The notes: generated from the sequence alone by a model not told the origin. 18,504 bases of DNA from Chitinophagales bacterium (GCA_020629335.1 JAHDDN010000063.1:1-18504), one strand, 5' to 3'; shown: positions 6,035-14,025, counted from the stretch's first letter. Program-made: numbers and translations.

Positions 6035-7471
6035 ATGGATAAATCTCAAGAACTACTCCACCTCTATCAACAACATACAGGCAATACTCCAAGCAGTATC
6101 AAGCCACTTCCAGCTTCTGGCTCCAACAGACGCTACTATCGTATTTTTGAGGGCGAAAAAAGCCTCATAGGTGCTTACAATGATGATCTCAAAGAAAATG
6201 AAGCCTTCTTTCATTTTACGGAGCATTTCCAAAATAAAGGATTAGCGGTTCCTAAACTATTAGCCAGAGACACTGAAAAAGGCATTTACTTACAAGAAGA
6301 CTTAGGCGACCAAACCCTCTATCACTGGATCAGCCAACACGCTAAAGACTCCGACTATAGTACCACAGTACAAACCAAGTATGAAGCAGTCATTAGTCAT
6401 TTAGTCCGCTTTCAGGTAGAAGGGATACAAGGCTTAGATCTATCCAAAGCTTGGCCCATAGCTGAGTTTAACCGACAGTCCATTCTCTGGGATCTCAACT
6501 ACTTCAAATATTGCTTTCTCAAAACCCACTACGTTCCTTATGACGAATTGGCCTTAGAGCATGACCTCCAAAAATGGGCGGACTATCTCCTACAAGCACC
6601 TCAAGATTACTTCATGTATCGAGACTTCCAATCTCGCAATATCATGTTAAAAGAAGAGGACTATTATTTCATCGACTATCAAGGCGGGCGCAAAGGACCA
6701 GCTCAATACGACTTGGCCTCTCTTATCTATCAATCCAAAGCTCAGCTTACAAACGAAATGAGAGCCCAACTACTAAGCCACTACATCAAAGAGCTATCGA
6801 ACTATCAAACAGTAGATACTAAAAGCTTTCAACAGCATTTCTATGCGTATGTTTATATGCGAATTATGCAAGTCTTAGGAGCCTATGGCTTTAGAGGCAA
6901 ATTTGAAAAGAAAGCCTATTTCATCCAAAGTATCCCATTAGCAGCTCAAAACTTAGCCTACCTCAATCAGCATATACAATTCCCCATTGAGCTACCCGAA
7001 CTCACTAAGGTCTGGAACTATATCGCTGATAATTTTGCTCAAACCCCCCCCCTCATTACTGAAGACCAATTGACAATTACCATCAATAGTTTCTCCTATA
7101 AATCAGGCATCCCCAATGATCCAAGCCCCAATGGCGGTGGCTTCGTATTTGATTGTCGATCTATTAATAATCCAGGCAGACAAGTACAATATCGCTCACA
7201 AACAGGCCGAGATGAAGCTGTCATTGAATTTTTACTAAATGAAAGCAATATTGATAATTTTCTCGAAAATGTTTATTATCTAGTGGACGGAGCAGTTGAA
7301 AATTATCTGGAGCGAAAATTCACCCACTTAATGGTCAGCTTCGGTTGTACAGGTGGTCAGCATCGTTCTGTCTATTCTGCCGATCAATTGGCCGCTCACT
7401 TAAAAGAAAAATATCCAGTTAATATTCGACTATCACACATCGAACAAGAAAAGAAAAACTGGATCAATTAA
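6035..7471 (+). CDS. AmgK-like sugar kinase fused to a RapZ C-terminal domain
   Basis: The product has 478 residues in two domains. Residues ~1-330 are an aminoglycoside/choline-kinase-fold phosphotransferase: nucleotide loop GSNRRYYRI (29-37), catalytic loop YRDFQSRN (195-202, Asp197; the usual His is Tyr) and metal-binding Asp214 in FIDYQ, followed by GPAQYDLASL. This pattern matches AmgK, which makes MurNAc/GlcNAc 1-phosphate in cell-wall recycling. Residues ~345-478 match the RapZ C-terminal domain, including SFGCTGGQHRSVYSADQLA (435-453). In E. coli that domain senses glucosamine 6-phosphate. The RapZ N-terminal P-loop domain is missing; the kinase replaces it. A nucleotidyltransferase follows after 9 bp. 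A run of nine C at 7044-7052 lies exactly at the domain junction. Substrate and any sensing role are inferred from family and context. Confidence 0.88.
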   Translation: MDKSQELLHLYQQHTGNTPSSIKPLPASGSNRRYYRIFEGEKSLIGAYNDDLKENEAFFHFTEHFQNKGLAVPKLLARDTEKGIYLQEDLGDQTLYHWISQHAKDSDYSTTVQTKYEAVISHLVRFQVEGIQGLDLSKAWPIAEFNRQSILWDLNYFKYCFLKTHYVPYDELALEHDLQKWADYLLQAPQDYFMYRDFQSRNIMLKEEDYYFIDYQGGRKGPAQYDLASLIYQSKAQLTNEMRAQLLSHYIKELSNYQTVDTKSFQQHFYAYVYMRIMQVLGAYGFRGKFEKKAYFIQSIPLAAQNLAYLNQHIQFPIELPELTKVWNYIADNFAQTPPLITEDQLTITINSFSYKSGIPNDPSPNGGGFVFDCRSINNPGRQVQYRSQTGRDEAVIEFLLNESNIDNFLENVYYLVDGAVENYLERKFTHLMVSFGCTGGQHRSVYSADQLAAHLKEKYPVNIRLSHIEQEKKNWIN

Positions 7472-7480
7472 AACTAGCTT

Positions 7481-8200
7481 ATGAAAGCAATGATATTTGC
7501 CGCAGGCCTTGGCACCCGCCTACGCCCACTCACCAATGACCGCCCTAAAGCAATGGTCAAATTAGGCAACCAAACACTGCTCGAAAGAACGGTCGAAAAG
7601 CTACACAAAAATGGCTTTAATGACATCATTATCAATGCCCATCATTTTGCAGATCAAATCATCAACTTTAGTCAACGTTATCGAAAAGCCAATTTAAAAT
7701 TAGCCATCTCTCACGAAAAAGAGGTATTACTCAACACTGGAGGTGGCCTCCAAAAAGCCGCTCCCTTCTTTGATGATGACATGCCTTTCTTAGTGCATAA
7801 TGTAGATATACTATGTGATATTGACCTAAACCAATTTTACACAAAGCACCTAAAAACCGCCCCTTTTGCGACCCTTGCCGTACGCAATAGAATCACAAGC
7901 CGCTACTTACTCTTTGATAAAAAAATGAAACTAATAGGATGGAAAAACACTAAAACAGGAGAAGTAAAAATGGCCCGACATCACAGCGAAGTCGCTCACC
8001 AATTGGCCTTTAGTGGTATTCAAATCATTGATCCTGTTGCTTTCAAATGGATGAATCAGGAGGGGCCATTCTCTATCATTGACTTTTATCTAGAAATGGC
8101 TGCTCAACACGACATCATCGGCCACCTCCACAATGACGACCTTTGGATGGATTTAGGAACACCAGAAAGATTGATTAAGGCTGGGGAACTAATAGAATAG
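7481..8200 (+). CDS. Sugar-1-phosphate nucleotidyltransferase, MurU-like
   Basis: A 239-residue cytosolic enzyme of the nucleotidyltransferase fold. It would join a nucleotide to a sugar 1-phosphate with release of pyrophosphate. The N-terminus has the nucleotide-binding loop AAGLGTRLRPLT (7-18) and RPKAMVKL (21-28). LLNTGGGLQKA (83-93) resembles the LETGGG segment of Pseudomonas MurU. Asp109 in HNVDIL and Asp224 in WMDLGTPERL are the likely metal ligands. The length agrees with MurU (about 220-240). It begins 9 bp after the kinase-RapZ_C gene and must share its promoter. With an AmgK-like kinase next door, UDP-MurNAc or UDP-GlcNAc salvage is the best guess. A GDP-mannose or dTDP-glucose type activity cannot be excluded from sequence alone. 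No clear terminator follows; the next gene is convergent. Confidence 0.88.
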   Translation: MKAMIFAAGLGTRLRPLTNDRPKAMVKLGNQTLLERTVEKLHKNGFNDIIINAHHFADQIINFSQRYRKANLKLAISHEKEVLLNTGGGLQKAAPFFDDDMPFLVHNVDILCDIDLNQFYTKHLKTAPFATLAVRNRITSRYLLFDKKMKLIGWKNTKTGEVKMARHHSEVAHQLAFSGIQIIDPVAFKWMNQEGPFSIIDFYLEMAAQHDIIGHLHNDDLWMDLGTPERLIKAGELIE

Positions 8201-8278
8201 AAACATGATCCTAACTCTCTAATTTAAAAACAGAACATATATAGCGCAAGTGTTTTTCATTGGTGCAGGCTGACCCTT

Positions 8279-8758
8279 TTAATGACTCTTCTTAGCAATC
8301 GTCCCATGTATTTCATTGATTTGCATCATGGCTGCTGAGCCATACCACGGATGTAACTCCATCACCAAGCTACCCGCTTTAATAGCAGGATCGGTAGCAG
8401 TCAGTTCTGCTGCCTCTTCCACCGTTTTGACATCAAAAATATAAATGCCTCTTAATTCACCATTATCTAAGAATGGCCCTGCTACTATCAATTTTCCCTC
8501 TTCCGCTAATCGCCCAATATTCGCCATATGAGCAGCTTGTAATTCCCTTGCCTCCTCTTCGGTACGATCTCTATTAGGACCTGCTTTCAAAAAAGCCATT
8601 ACATACTGTCTCATACCATAATCATCCGCTCCCAATTTCTCTGCTAATGCAGCATCATATTCGGTGATTTTCATTGCTTCTTCTTTTTGATCGTTTGCTT
8701 GGCCATAACTAAGAACGCTGATGCTAATACTTAATAAAAAAATAGCGAGGTTTTTCAT
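8279..8758 (-). CDS. Secreted YCII-domain protein
   Basis: The product has 159 residues. Residues 1-19 form a Sec signal peptide (Lys, hydrophobic core, then SVLSYG), with no lipobox Cys. Residues ~48-139 show a YCII-related ferredoxin-like fold: RQYVMAFLKAG, then His77 in ELQAAHMANI, GPFLDNGELRGIYIFD (94-109), and a DPAIKAG...HPWYG end. YCII proteins are small dimers with a conserved His and Asp pocket and mostly unknown function. They are usually cytosolic, so a periplasmic form is uncommon. The coding strand faces the nucleotidyltransferase gene tail-to-tail with 78 bp between them. It lies 45 bp downstream of the lipoprotein gene at 8804-9820, so co-transcription is likely. Confidence 0.85.
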   Translation of the reverse strand: MKNLAIFLLSISISVLSYGQANDQKEEAMKITEYDAALAEKLGADDYGMRQYVMAFLKAGPNRDRTEEEARELQAAHMANIGRLAEEGKLIVAGPFLDNGELRGIYIFDVKTVEEAAELTATDPAIKAGSLVMELHPWYGSAAMMQINEIHGTIAKKSH

Positions 8759-8803
8759 AATAAATATTTTACATAATTAGGTTCAGATCATAAATACCTA
8801 AAC

Positions 8804-9820
8804 CTATAACTCATCTTCTTGATAAACAACTCCTAATACCGTCTCCCCTACTCCTTGCAAAGTACCTTTATCAATGATATCCATATCATCATCATGGGTG
8901 TGCCAGTAATCGCCGAAACCATTTTTGAAAACCTTAGGATCATACTGTATAATATCAATGGTCGGTACATTACCTAATACATTCATATAGTAATGATCAT
9001 CTGTGATACCTGCTACTTTTTCGTAGATGAAGTTGCCACTATAACCCAAAGCACTTGCTGCTGCCCACACTCTCTTTACTAACTGAGGCGCATATCTGCG
9101 TGAGTGACCGTCTTGTGGAAAAACCGCTCCATTAGCACCAACCATATCTAAATTGATTCCCCATACAGCCGTATAATTAGGCTTGTGCGGATTACGTCCC
9201 CAATATTGCGATCCTTTACAGTAAGAATCTCTAATATTACTTCTCCCAGAATCTTCCACATCCCAAAAGATAATATCTACTCCAATGTTTTGAGTAGGCT
9301 TTGCTTTAAGTTGTTGGGCCATTTCTAAGAGCACTCCTATTCCACTGCCACCATCATTAGCTCCTAATATTGGTTTATCTTGTTCTGCCTCATCTTCATC
9401 ATGATCCGCAATAGGCCTTGTATCCCAATGTGCCGAAAGCAATACTCGCTTTTTAGCAGAAGGATTAAAAGAGGAAATGATATTGTACATCGGCACTTGC
9501 TTGCCTGGTGGAATCTCCACTTGAGCTTCTTGTACCATTACTTCATCTGCAAATTTTTCCATTTCTGCTTTTAGCCAATCGGCACATTCTTTTTGCGCTT
9601 GACTTCCTGGGTATCGAGGACCAAAATCAACCTGCTTTTGAACATAATTATAAGCACTTTCTCCACTAAAAGTGGGCCGAACAACTGACTTAATCTTGGG
9701 CTTAGTTGTTTTTGTCTTAGGTGGTTTGCTGGTCTGAGTATCTTCTCTACAAGAGAAAGTCAATAGACAGCAACTAATGCACAGAAAAAAAGCTAATTGT
9801 TTGATAAAATGTATTTTCAC
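8804..9820 (-). CDS. M28-family, glutaminyl-cyclase-like zinc lipoprotein
   Basis: The product has 338 residues. A signal peptide ends in a lipobox, LLTFSC, with Cys24 as the lipidation site; a Thr/Lys/Pro-rich linker follows (about 27-48). The catalytic domain carries M28 zinc-site motifs: His131 and Asp133 in SAHWDTRP, Asp156 in GANDGGSG, Glu189/Asp190 in FWDVED, Asp225 in INLDMVG, and His307/His309 in YWHTHDD. The HWDTRP...YWHTHDD pattern is closer to glutaminyl-peptide cyclases, which convert N-terminal Gln to pyroglutamate, than to aminopeptidases. Many Bacteroidota secreted proteins begin with Gln after signal cleavage. The start is GTG, because an in-frame TAA lies immediately upstream and no ATG fits before the signal peptide. 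After Cys24 comes Arg-Glu-Asp, resembling the charged lipoprotein export signal for surface display in Bacteroidota (inferred). Confidence 0.88.
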   Translation of the reverse strand: MKIHFIKQLAFFLCISCCLLTFSCREDTQTSKPPKTKTTKPKIKSVVRPTFSGESAYNYVQKQVDFGPRYPGSQAQKECADWLKAEMEKFADEVMVQEAQVEIPPGKQVPMYNIISSFNPSAKKRVLLSAHWDTRPIADHDEDEAEQDKPILGANDGGSGIGVLLEMAQQLKAKPTQNIGVDIIFWDVEDSGRSNIRDSYCKGSQYWGRNPHKPNYTAVWGINLDMVGANGAVFPQDGHSRRYAPQLVKRVWAAASALGYSGNFIYEKVAGITDDHYYMNVLGNVPTIDIIQYDPKVFKNGFGDYWHTHDDDMDIIDKGTLQGVGETVLGVVYQEDEL

Positions 9821-9839
9821 TTAATAGAGGTTTTGTTTG

Positions 9840-9904
9840 AACTGATAAACTGGATAACCGACAAACTGGTAATTGTGATATTTCGGTTAATCAGTTTTTC
9901 AGTT
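9840..9904. repeat. Word-like imperfect inverted repeat beside repeat copy C
   Basis: The 22-nt arms at 9840-9861 and 9883-9904 are complementary at 19 of 22 positions (words aactgataaactgg and cagttttt/cggttaat), with a 21-nt loop. This is the same style as the inverted repeats beside copy B and inside copy E, but with different words. It lies in the upstream region of the lipoprotein gene. Confidence 0.55.
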
Positions 9905-9927
9905 AGAAAGTTAATCGGTTAAAAATT

Positions 9928-10144
9928 GGCTTAGGGATGGGAGCGGTACTCAGCGTGATGAAGTAGCTTACGGCGCTTAGTGATGTGATGGCTGGCCCGA
10001 AGGGCAGACAAGCAGCACTTAGCAGAGTAGCTACTGAATAGCTGAGTGAGAGCGGACAGCCCGACCCTTTTTAATTTTTCATCGGAGGGCGCACACATAG
10101 GTGCGCCCGTACGGGCCGATGAAAAATTAAAAAGGGGAAGCCCC
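9928..10144 (+). repeat. 220-bp structured repeat, copy C
   Basis: Starts GGCTTAGGGATGGGAGCGG and ends GGGGAAGCCCC. The terminal hairpin has 21-bp perfect arms at 10065-10085 and 10116-10136. Inside its loop is a perfect 8-bp stem, gggcgcac (10087-10094) and gtgcgccc (10101-10108). The outer helix reads ACTCAGC/GCTGAGT in place of TATGTGGC/GCCACATA, yet still pairs. Its end lies 8 bp past the cysS stop, so on the minus strand the hairpin may serve as the cysS terminator. Confidence 0.9.
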
Positions 10145-10152
10145 AAATAATA

Positions 10153-11652
10153 CTAGCTGTTAATTGTCCAGCTAGATCCTTCTTTGCCGTCTTTTACTTG
10201 GATTTTTAGTTCTGTTAGAATATCTCGTATTTTATCAGAAGTATCCCAATCTTTATTTGCTCTTGCATTTTGACGCATATCGAGGATGAATTGGATAAGT
10301 CCATCTGTTACGCTATCGTCTTGCTTATCTTCGGCTTGTAATCCTAATACTTCTTCTATGAAAGTAATGAAAGTCTTTTTGAGCAAGTCAAAAGTGCTTT
10401 CGCTAATAGAAGAAAGTGGGATAATCTTCTCATTGAATGAGTTGATTTTTTTGGATAAGTCGAAGAGGGTCGCAATGGTTTCAGCGGTATTGAAATCATC
10501 GTTCATCTTCTCTTCACATTGATGGCATAATTTGATGACTTCGGCATCCTCTGCTTCGTTGATGCTAACTCCATTAGTTTGGTATTCTAAACCCTTGAGA
10601 ATCTTGAGGGCATTCATCAAACGATGGTAGCCTTTTTCAGCTGCGCTTAAAGCTTCATTAGAAAAGTCTAAAGTACTACTATAGTGTGACTGCATCGTAA
10701 AGAAACGAACGGCCATTGGTGAATAACCTTTGTCTAATAATTCATGATCACCTGTGAATAGCTCTGCTGGCCAAAATGAATTGCCCAATGACTTACTCAT
10801 CTTAGTACCATTGACTGTCAACATATTGGTGTGTACCCAGTAGCGCACTGGAGAACTTCCATAAGTACCTACTGACTGCGCAATTTCACATTCGTGGTGA
10901 GGGAATTTTAGATCCATACCTCCACCATGGATATCAAAGGTTTCGCCTAAGTACTTCTGACTCATAACGGAGCACTCTAAGTGCCAACCAGGAAAACCAG
11001 CTCCCCAAGGAGAGTCCCAACGCATGATGTGTTGCGGAGAAGCATTTTTCCAAACTGCAAAATCAAATGGGCTTCGCTTATCACTGGCTCCTTCTAAATT
11101 ATCTCTTGAATTAGATTGTAAATCTTCTAAAATTCTACCAGATAATTTTCCATAGTCATGATCTTCATTGAATTTCACAACATCAAAGTAGACGGAACCA
11201 TTCGACTCATACGCATAGCCATTCTCGATTAGCTTCTCTACCATTTGGATTTGCTCTAAGATATGACCTGTTGCACTTGGTTCTATACTTGGTTTTTTAT
11301 TATTGAATTGAGCTTCTACTTCGTGGAAGTTATTGGTGTACTTCTGTACTAACTCCATCGGCTCTAAATTTTCCAACTTAGCTCTTTTAGCGATTTTGTC
11401 ATCTCCTTCATCGGCGTCATTTTCTAAGTGCCCCACATCAGTGATATTACGCACATAACGTACTTTATAACCTAAGTAAGTCAAATAACGGTACATCACA
11501 TCAAAGAAGATGAAAGTTCGACAATTACCTAAGTGTACATCATTATATACGGTAGGCCCACACACATACATACCCACATTAGGGGCATTGAGGGGCTCAA
11601 ATAATTCTTTCTCTCTTGTTAGACTGTTGTAAATATGTAATTTTGAACTCAT
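10153..11652 (-). CDS. cysS: Cysteinyl-tRNA synthetase
   Basis: A 499-residue cytosolic class I synthetase that charges tRNA-Cys. The HIGH-type motif is HLGN (40-43) in CGPTVYNDVHLGN. The KMSKS loop is KMSKSLGN (284-291). Zinc ligands match the E. coli pattern: Cys31, Cys227 in HLECS, His252 and Glu256 in PHHECEIAQS. The C-terminal part holds the DALR-like helical region and a family-typical end that includes RANKDWDTSDKIRDIL. The length is slightly above the usual 460-490. Only 30 bp separate it from the upstream nuclease-fold gene, but a strong promoter box sits in that gap, so it is probably expressed independently as well. Nothing in the sequence suggests a defect. Confidence 0.98.
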   Translation of the reverse strand: MSSKLHIYNSLTREKELFEPLNAPNVGMYVCGPTVYNDVHLGNCRTFIFFDVMYRYLTYLGYKVRYVRNITDVGHLENDADEGDDKIAKRAKLENLEPMELVQKYTNNFHEVEAQFNNKKPSIEPSATGHILEQIQMVEKLIENGYAYESNGSVYFDVVKFNEDHDYGKLSGRILEDLQSNSRDNLEGASDKRSPFDFAVWKNASPQHIMRWDSPWGAGFPGWHLECSVMSQKYLGETFDIHGGGMDLKFPHHECEIAQSVGTYGSSPVRYWVHTNMLTVNGTKMSKSLGNSFWPAELFTGDHELLDKGYSPMAVRFFTMQSHYSSTLDFSNEALSAAEKGYHRLMNALKILKGLEYQTNGVSINEAEDAEVIKLCHQCEEKMNDDFNTAETIATLFDLSKKINSFNEKIIPLSSISESTFDLLKKTFITFIEEVLGLQAEDKQDDSVTDGLIQFILDMRQNARANKDWDTSDKIRDILTELKIQVKDGKEGSSWTINS

Positions 11653-11656
11653 GTCG

Positions 11657-11686
11657 CAAAGATATGGTATTACGTGAAATAATCAA
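11657..11686 (-). promoter_or_regulatory. Bacteroidota-type promoter, apparently leaderless, for cysS
   Basis: On the minus strand TATCTTTG (11664 down to 11657) matches TAnnTTTG and is followed by four bases (cgac) and then the cysS ATG. TTG (11686-11684), 19 nt upstream, fits the -33 element and overlaps the end of the upstream gene. The same box at the same 4-nt distance precedes the kinase-RapZ_C gene. Confidence 0.7.
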
Positions 11687-12768
11687 TACCCTAAAACTCC
11701 TATGATTGGATAATGATCTGAATACTCCTCATTAATGACCTTAAAGTCATTGACTTGGAAAGTTGAATCCGCTAATAGGTAATCAATCCTAAAAGAAGGC
11801 AATGGACCAGCAAAGGTTCCTCCCATGCCGCTACCCACTTCTAAGAAGGCATCTTGTAATCCTTTAGAGATCGTTCCATAAGTATAAGAATTAGGCGTAT
11901 CATTAAAGTCTCCTGAAATAATTACAGGATAAGGGGACTTATCCATATAATCCTTTAATATCTCAGATTGTTCCGCTCTTTTCACAAAAGCGCCTTTTAA
12001 TTTTTTTACGATGTTCTTAGAAGACACCCAATCAGGCGCTTTCTCTCCTATTGTTTTGAGATATTTATAGTCTGCAGCTCCTAATTTTATGGACTGAAGA
12101 TGCACATTGAATACACGGATAATATTATCATTGATGGTTAGATCAACATATAGGCCAGCATTGCTGGAGGAGTTAGCAAAGGGTATACTTTTTTGATTTT
12201 TTATCGGATAACGAGAGAAGGTAGCCAAGCCCCAATGGTGCTTATTCTTAAGCGTAAGGGTCTTTTCTATATGGTAGTACTTATAATCTAATTGATTGAC
12301 GAGCAATTTCACATTATGGAAATCCTCAGTATCTTCATAATAAAACTCTTGAAAACTAATCACATCTGGATTTTCTTTCTCTATGATCCGCATCATATTA
12401 TCTCTGGCCTCCTCATTTTCTGTCCAGTTGTACAAATCAAAATTTTGGACATTATAGCTCATCACCTTCAGTGTATCCTGACCAGCAATAACAGGAACGG
12501 CTCCATCATTAAAGGCAATCAATTGACTGAGATTACTCCATCCCAATAGGACGGCAAAAAGCGGCAGTAATACAAACCATTTTTTCCTAACAATCCAATA
12601 AATAAAGAAGAAGATATTAGCCAAAAGTAATATAGGGTAACCTAAACCACAAATTGCAAAAGGCCAAAATACAGCAGGGCTAACACTAGTGGCCATATAG
12701 GCAGATAGTAAACCTAAAACGGCTAAAACATTTAGCCATATCATCACTTTATCCAAAAAAGACCTCAA
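11683..12768 (-). CDS. Membrane-anchored endonuclease/exonuclease/phosphatase-family protein
   Basis: The product has 361 residues. The N-terminus carries three hydrophobic segments (about 8-28, 33-60 and 62-84). The catalytic domain follows and would lie on the periplasmic side if there are three spans (inferred). Active-site motifs of the Mg-dependent DNase I/phosphodiesterase fold are all present: Asn106 in MSYNVQNF, Glu141 in SFQEF, His223 in FNVHLQS, Asp287 and Asn289 in SGDFNDTPNS, Asp329 in RIDYLL and Asp351/His352 in SDHYPI. The family includes nucleases, sphingomyelinases and inositol phosphatases, so the substrate cannot be named. It lies 29 bp downstream of the longer rhomboid gene and is probably part of its operon. 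As I recall, this protein follows mutL and the rhomboids in many Bacteroidota. Confidence 0.88.
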   Translation of the reverse strand: MRSFLDKVMIWLNVLAVLGLLSAYMATSVSPAVFWPFAICGLGYPILLLANIFFFIYWIVRKKWFVLLPLFAVLLGWSNLSQLIAFNDGAVPVIAGQDTLKVMSYNVQNFDLYNWTENEEARDNMMRIIEKENPDVISFQEFYYEDTEDFHNVKLLVNQLDYKYYHIEKTLTLKNKHHWGLATFSRYPIKNQKSIPFANSSSNAGLYVDLTINDNIIRVFNVHLQSIKLGAADYKYLKTIGEKAPDWVSSKNIVKKLKGAFVKRAEQSEILKDYMDKSPYPVIISGDFNDTPNSYTYGTISKGLQDAFLEVGSGMGGTFAGPLPSFRIDYLLADSTFQVNDFKVINEEYSDHYPIIGVLGY

Positions 12769-12797
12769 ATTATCATAATAAGTGTAGCCAAAAGACC

Positions 12798-13760
12798 CTA
12801 GTCTTCCTTACTGGCCTTAAATAAAAACTCTTTTTCCTCCTTAGATAAGCTATCATAACCAGATGCCGAAATTTTATCTAAAATCTGATCAATTCGAGCT
12901 TGCTTATCCTTTGCATCCAATGGTTGTTTCTTCTTTTTCTTTTTCATCGAATGACTAATATTCCCCTCTCTTTTATAGACTACCTTGGGGCGATAAGTAC
13001 CCATAGTTGAAGTTTCCTTAACAGGTCTTCTCTGGTGTGATTTATCTCCCGAACCTACTATGCTATCTACTAATCGATTAAAGCCTTTGGCCCAATCTGT
13101 TCCTGCTTGCAACTGCTTAATGTATAAATACCCAAAAAGCGCACCACCCAAGTGAGCAATATGTCCACCTGCATTAGCTGATACGATATACACAAAATCC
13201 GTTAACACAAAAAACAAAGCAATATACTTCATCTTCACCATCCCTAATAACAACAAACGAATACTATAATCAGGGCTATAAGTCGCCAAGGCCACTAAAA
13301 TTGCCATTACACCTGCTGATGCACCCAACATATAAGAGTCCGCTACTGATGTACTAAATAATGGAAAGAGATTAAAGCAAAGAATATAAAGCATTGCGCC
13401 AAATAAACCTCCGTAAATATAAATCGGCAATATCCGTCTATTACCCACAAAATCTACCAATCTTACCCCCATCCAATATAAAATCAGCATATTAAACGCA
13501 ATATGCCAAATACCAGTATGCGTAAACATATAAGTCACCAAAGACCAGGGCTGCCACAATAGATTCGTCACCGATGCAGGGACCTCCAAATAGCGCACGA
13601 TCTGATTATACAGGCCAAGTTGTTCAAACAAAGCCATGAATACATATGAAACCGTCAAAAACAAATAGACAGCCAAATTAACAAAGATGAGCTGCGTTAC
13701 CATCCCACCATTCCTAAAATGGTATTTTATATCATCAATTATAGTCGTGTTACCGTACAT
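12798..13760 (-). CDS. Rhomboid intramembrane serine protease with extra C-terminal domain
   Basis: The product has 320 residues. Six or so membrane helices (about 20-215) hold the rhomboid signature: HTGIWHIAFN (81-90, with conserved His81, His86 and Asn90), catalytic Ser148 in GASAG and catalytic His203 in AHLGGALFG. A cytosolic tail follows, with a lysine run at 273-278 and a short helical domain (about 288-318, DQILDKISASGYDSLSKEEK). As I recall, that domain typifies one of the two Bacteroidota rhomboids beside mutL (DUF6576-like). Rhomboids cut membrane proteins within or near their transmembrane helix; the substrate is unknown. Repeat copy D lies 41 bp before the start, separating it from the other rhomboid gene. 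It is 29 bp upstream of the nuclease-fold gene. Confidence 0.9.
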   Translation of the reverse strand: MYGNTTIIDDIKYHFRNGGMVTQLIFVNLAVYLFLTVSYVFMALFEQLGLYNQIVRYLEVPASVTNLLWQPWSLVTYMFTHTGIWHIAFNMLILYWMGVRLVDFVGNRRILPIYIYGGLFGAMLYILCFNLFPLFSTSVADSYMLGASAGVMAILVALATYSPDYSIRLLLLGMVKMKYIALFFVLTDFVYIVSANAGGHIAHLGGALFGYLYIKQLQAGTDWAKGFNRLVDSIVGSGDKSHQRRPVKETSTMGTYRPKVVYKREGNISHSMKKKKKKQPLDAKDKQARIDQILDKISASGYDSLSKEEKEFLFKASKED

Positions 13761-13801
13761 TTCTAAAAAAATTAAACGAATAGGATTTTTTTATTTTTTT
13801 C

Positions 13802-14020
13802 GGGGCTTCCCCTTTATAAATTTTCATTCGACCGTAGGGGCGCTACCTATGTGTGCGCCCTCGAATGAAAATTTATAAAGGGTCGGGCTGTCCGCTCTTA
13901 TGTGGCTATGTGCCGTCTACTCCACTAAGCTGTACTTGTCTGCCTTTCAGGCCAGCCTACGTCCAGCTAAGTTCCGTAAGCCATCACATGAACGCCACAT
14001 ACCGCTGCCATCCCTAAGCC
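13802..14020 (-). repeat. 220-bp structured repeat, copy D
   Basis: Reverse orientation, GGGGCTTCCCC to the complement of GGCTTAGGGATGGCAGCGG. The terminal hairpin has 22-bp perfect arms at 13810-13831 and 13861-13882, with arm core tttataaattttcattcga. An inner stem gggcgc (13838-13843) pairs with gcgccc (13855-13860). The central hairpin reads GCCTgaaAGGC instead of GCCCgaaGGGC, a paired change. It sits between the two rhomboid genes. Confidence 0.9.
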
Positions 14021-14025
14021 TTTTT

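Noticed and set aside
8201..8278. Bidirectional terminator between the convergent genes
   Set aside because: No stem with flanking T runs could be found in these 78 bp.
9931..10146. 71-residue minus-strand frame over repeat copy C
   Set aside because: Lies almost wholly inside the repeat and resembles the copy A frame only because the DNA is repeated. No start signal or known domain.
13687..13878. 63-residue plus-strand frame across the rhomboid start and repeat copy D
   Set aside because: Antisense to the start of a clear rhomboid gene and running into the repeat; no domain.
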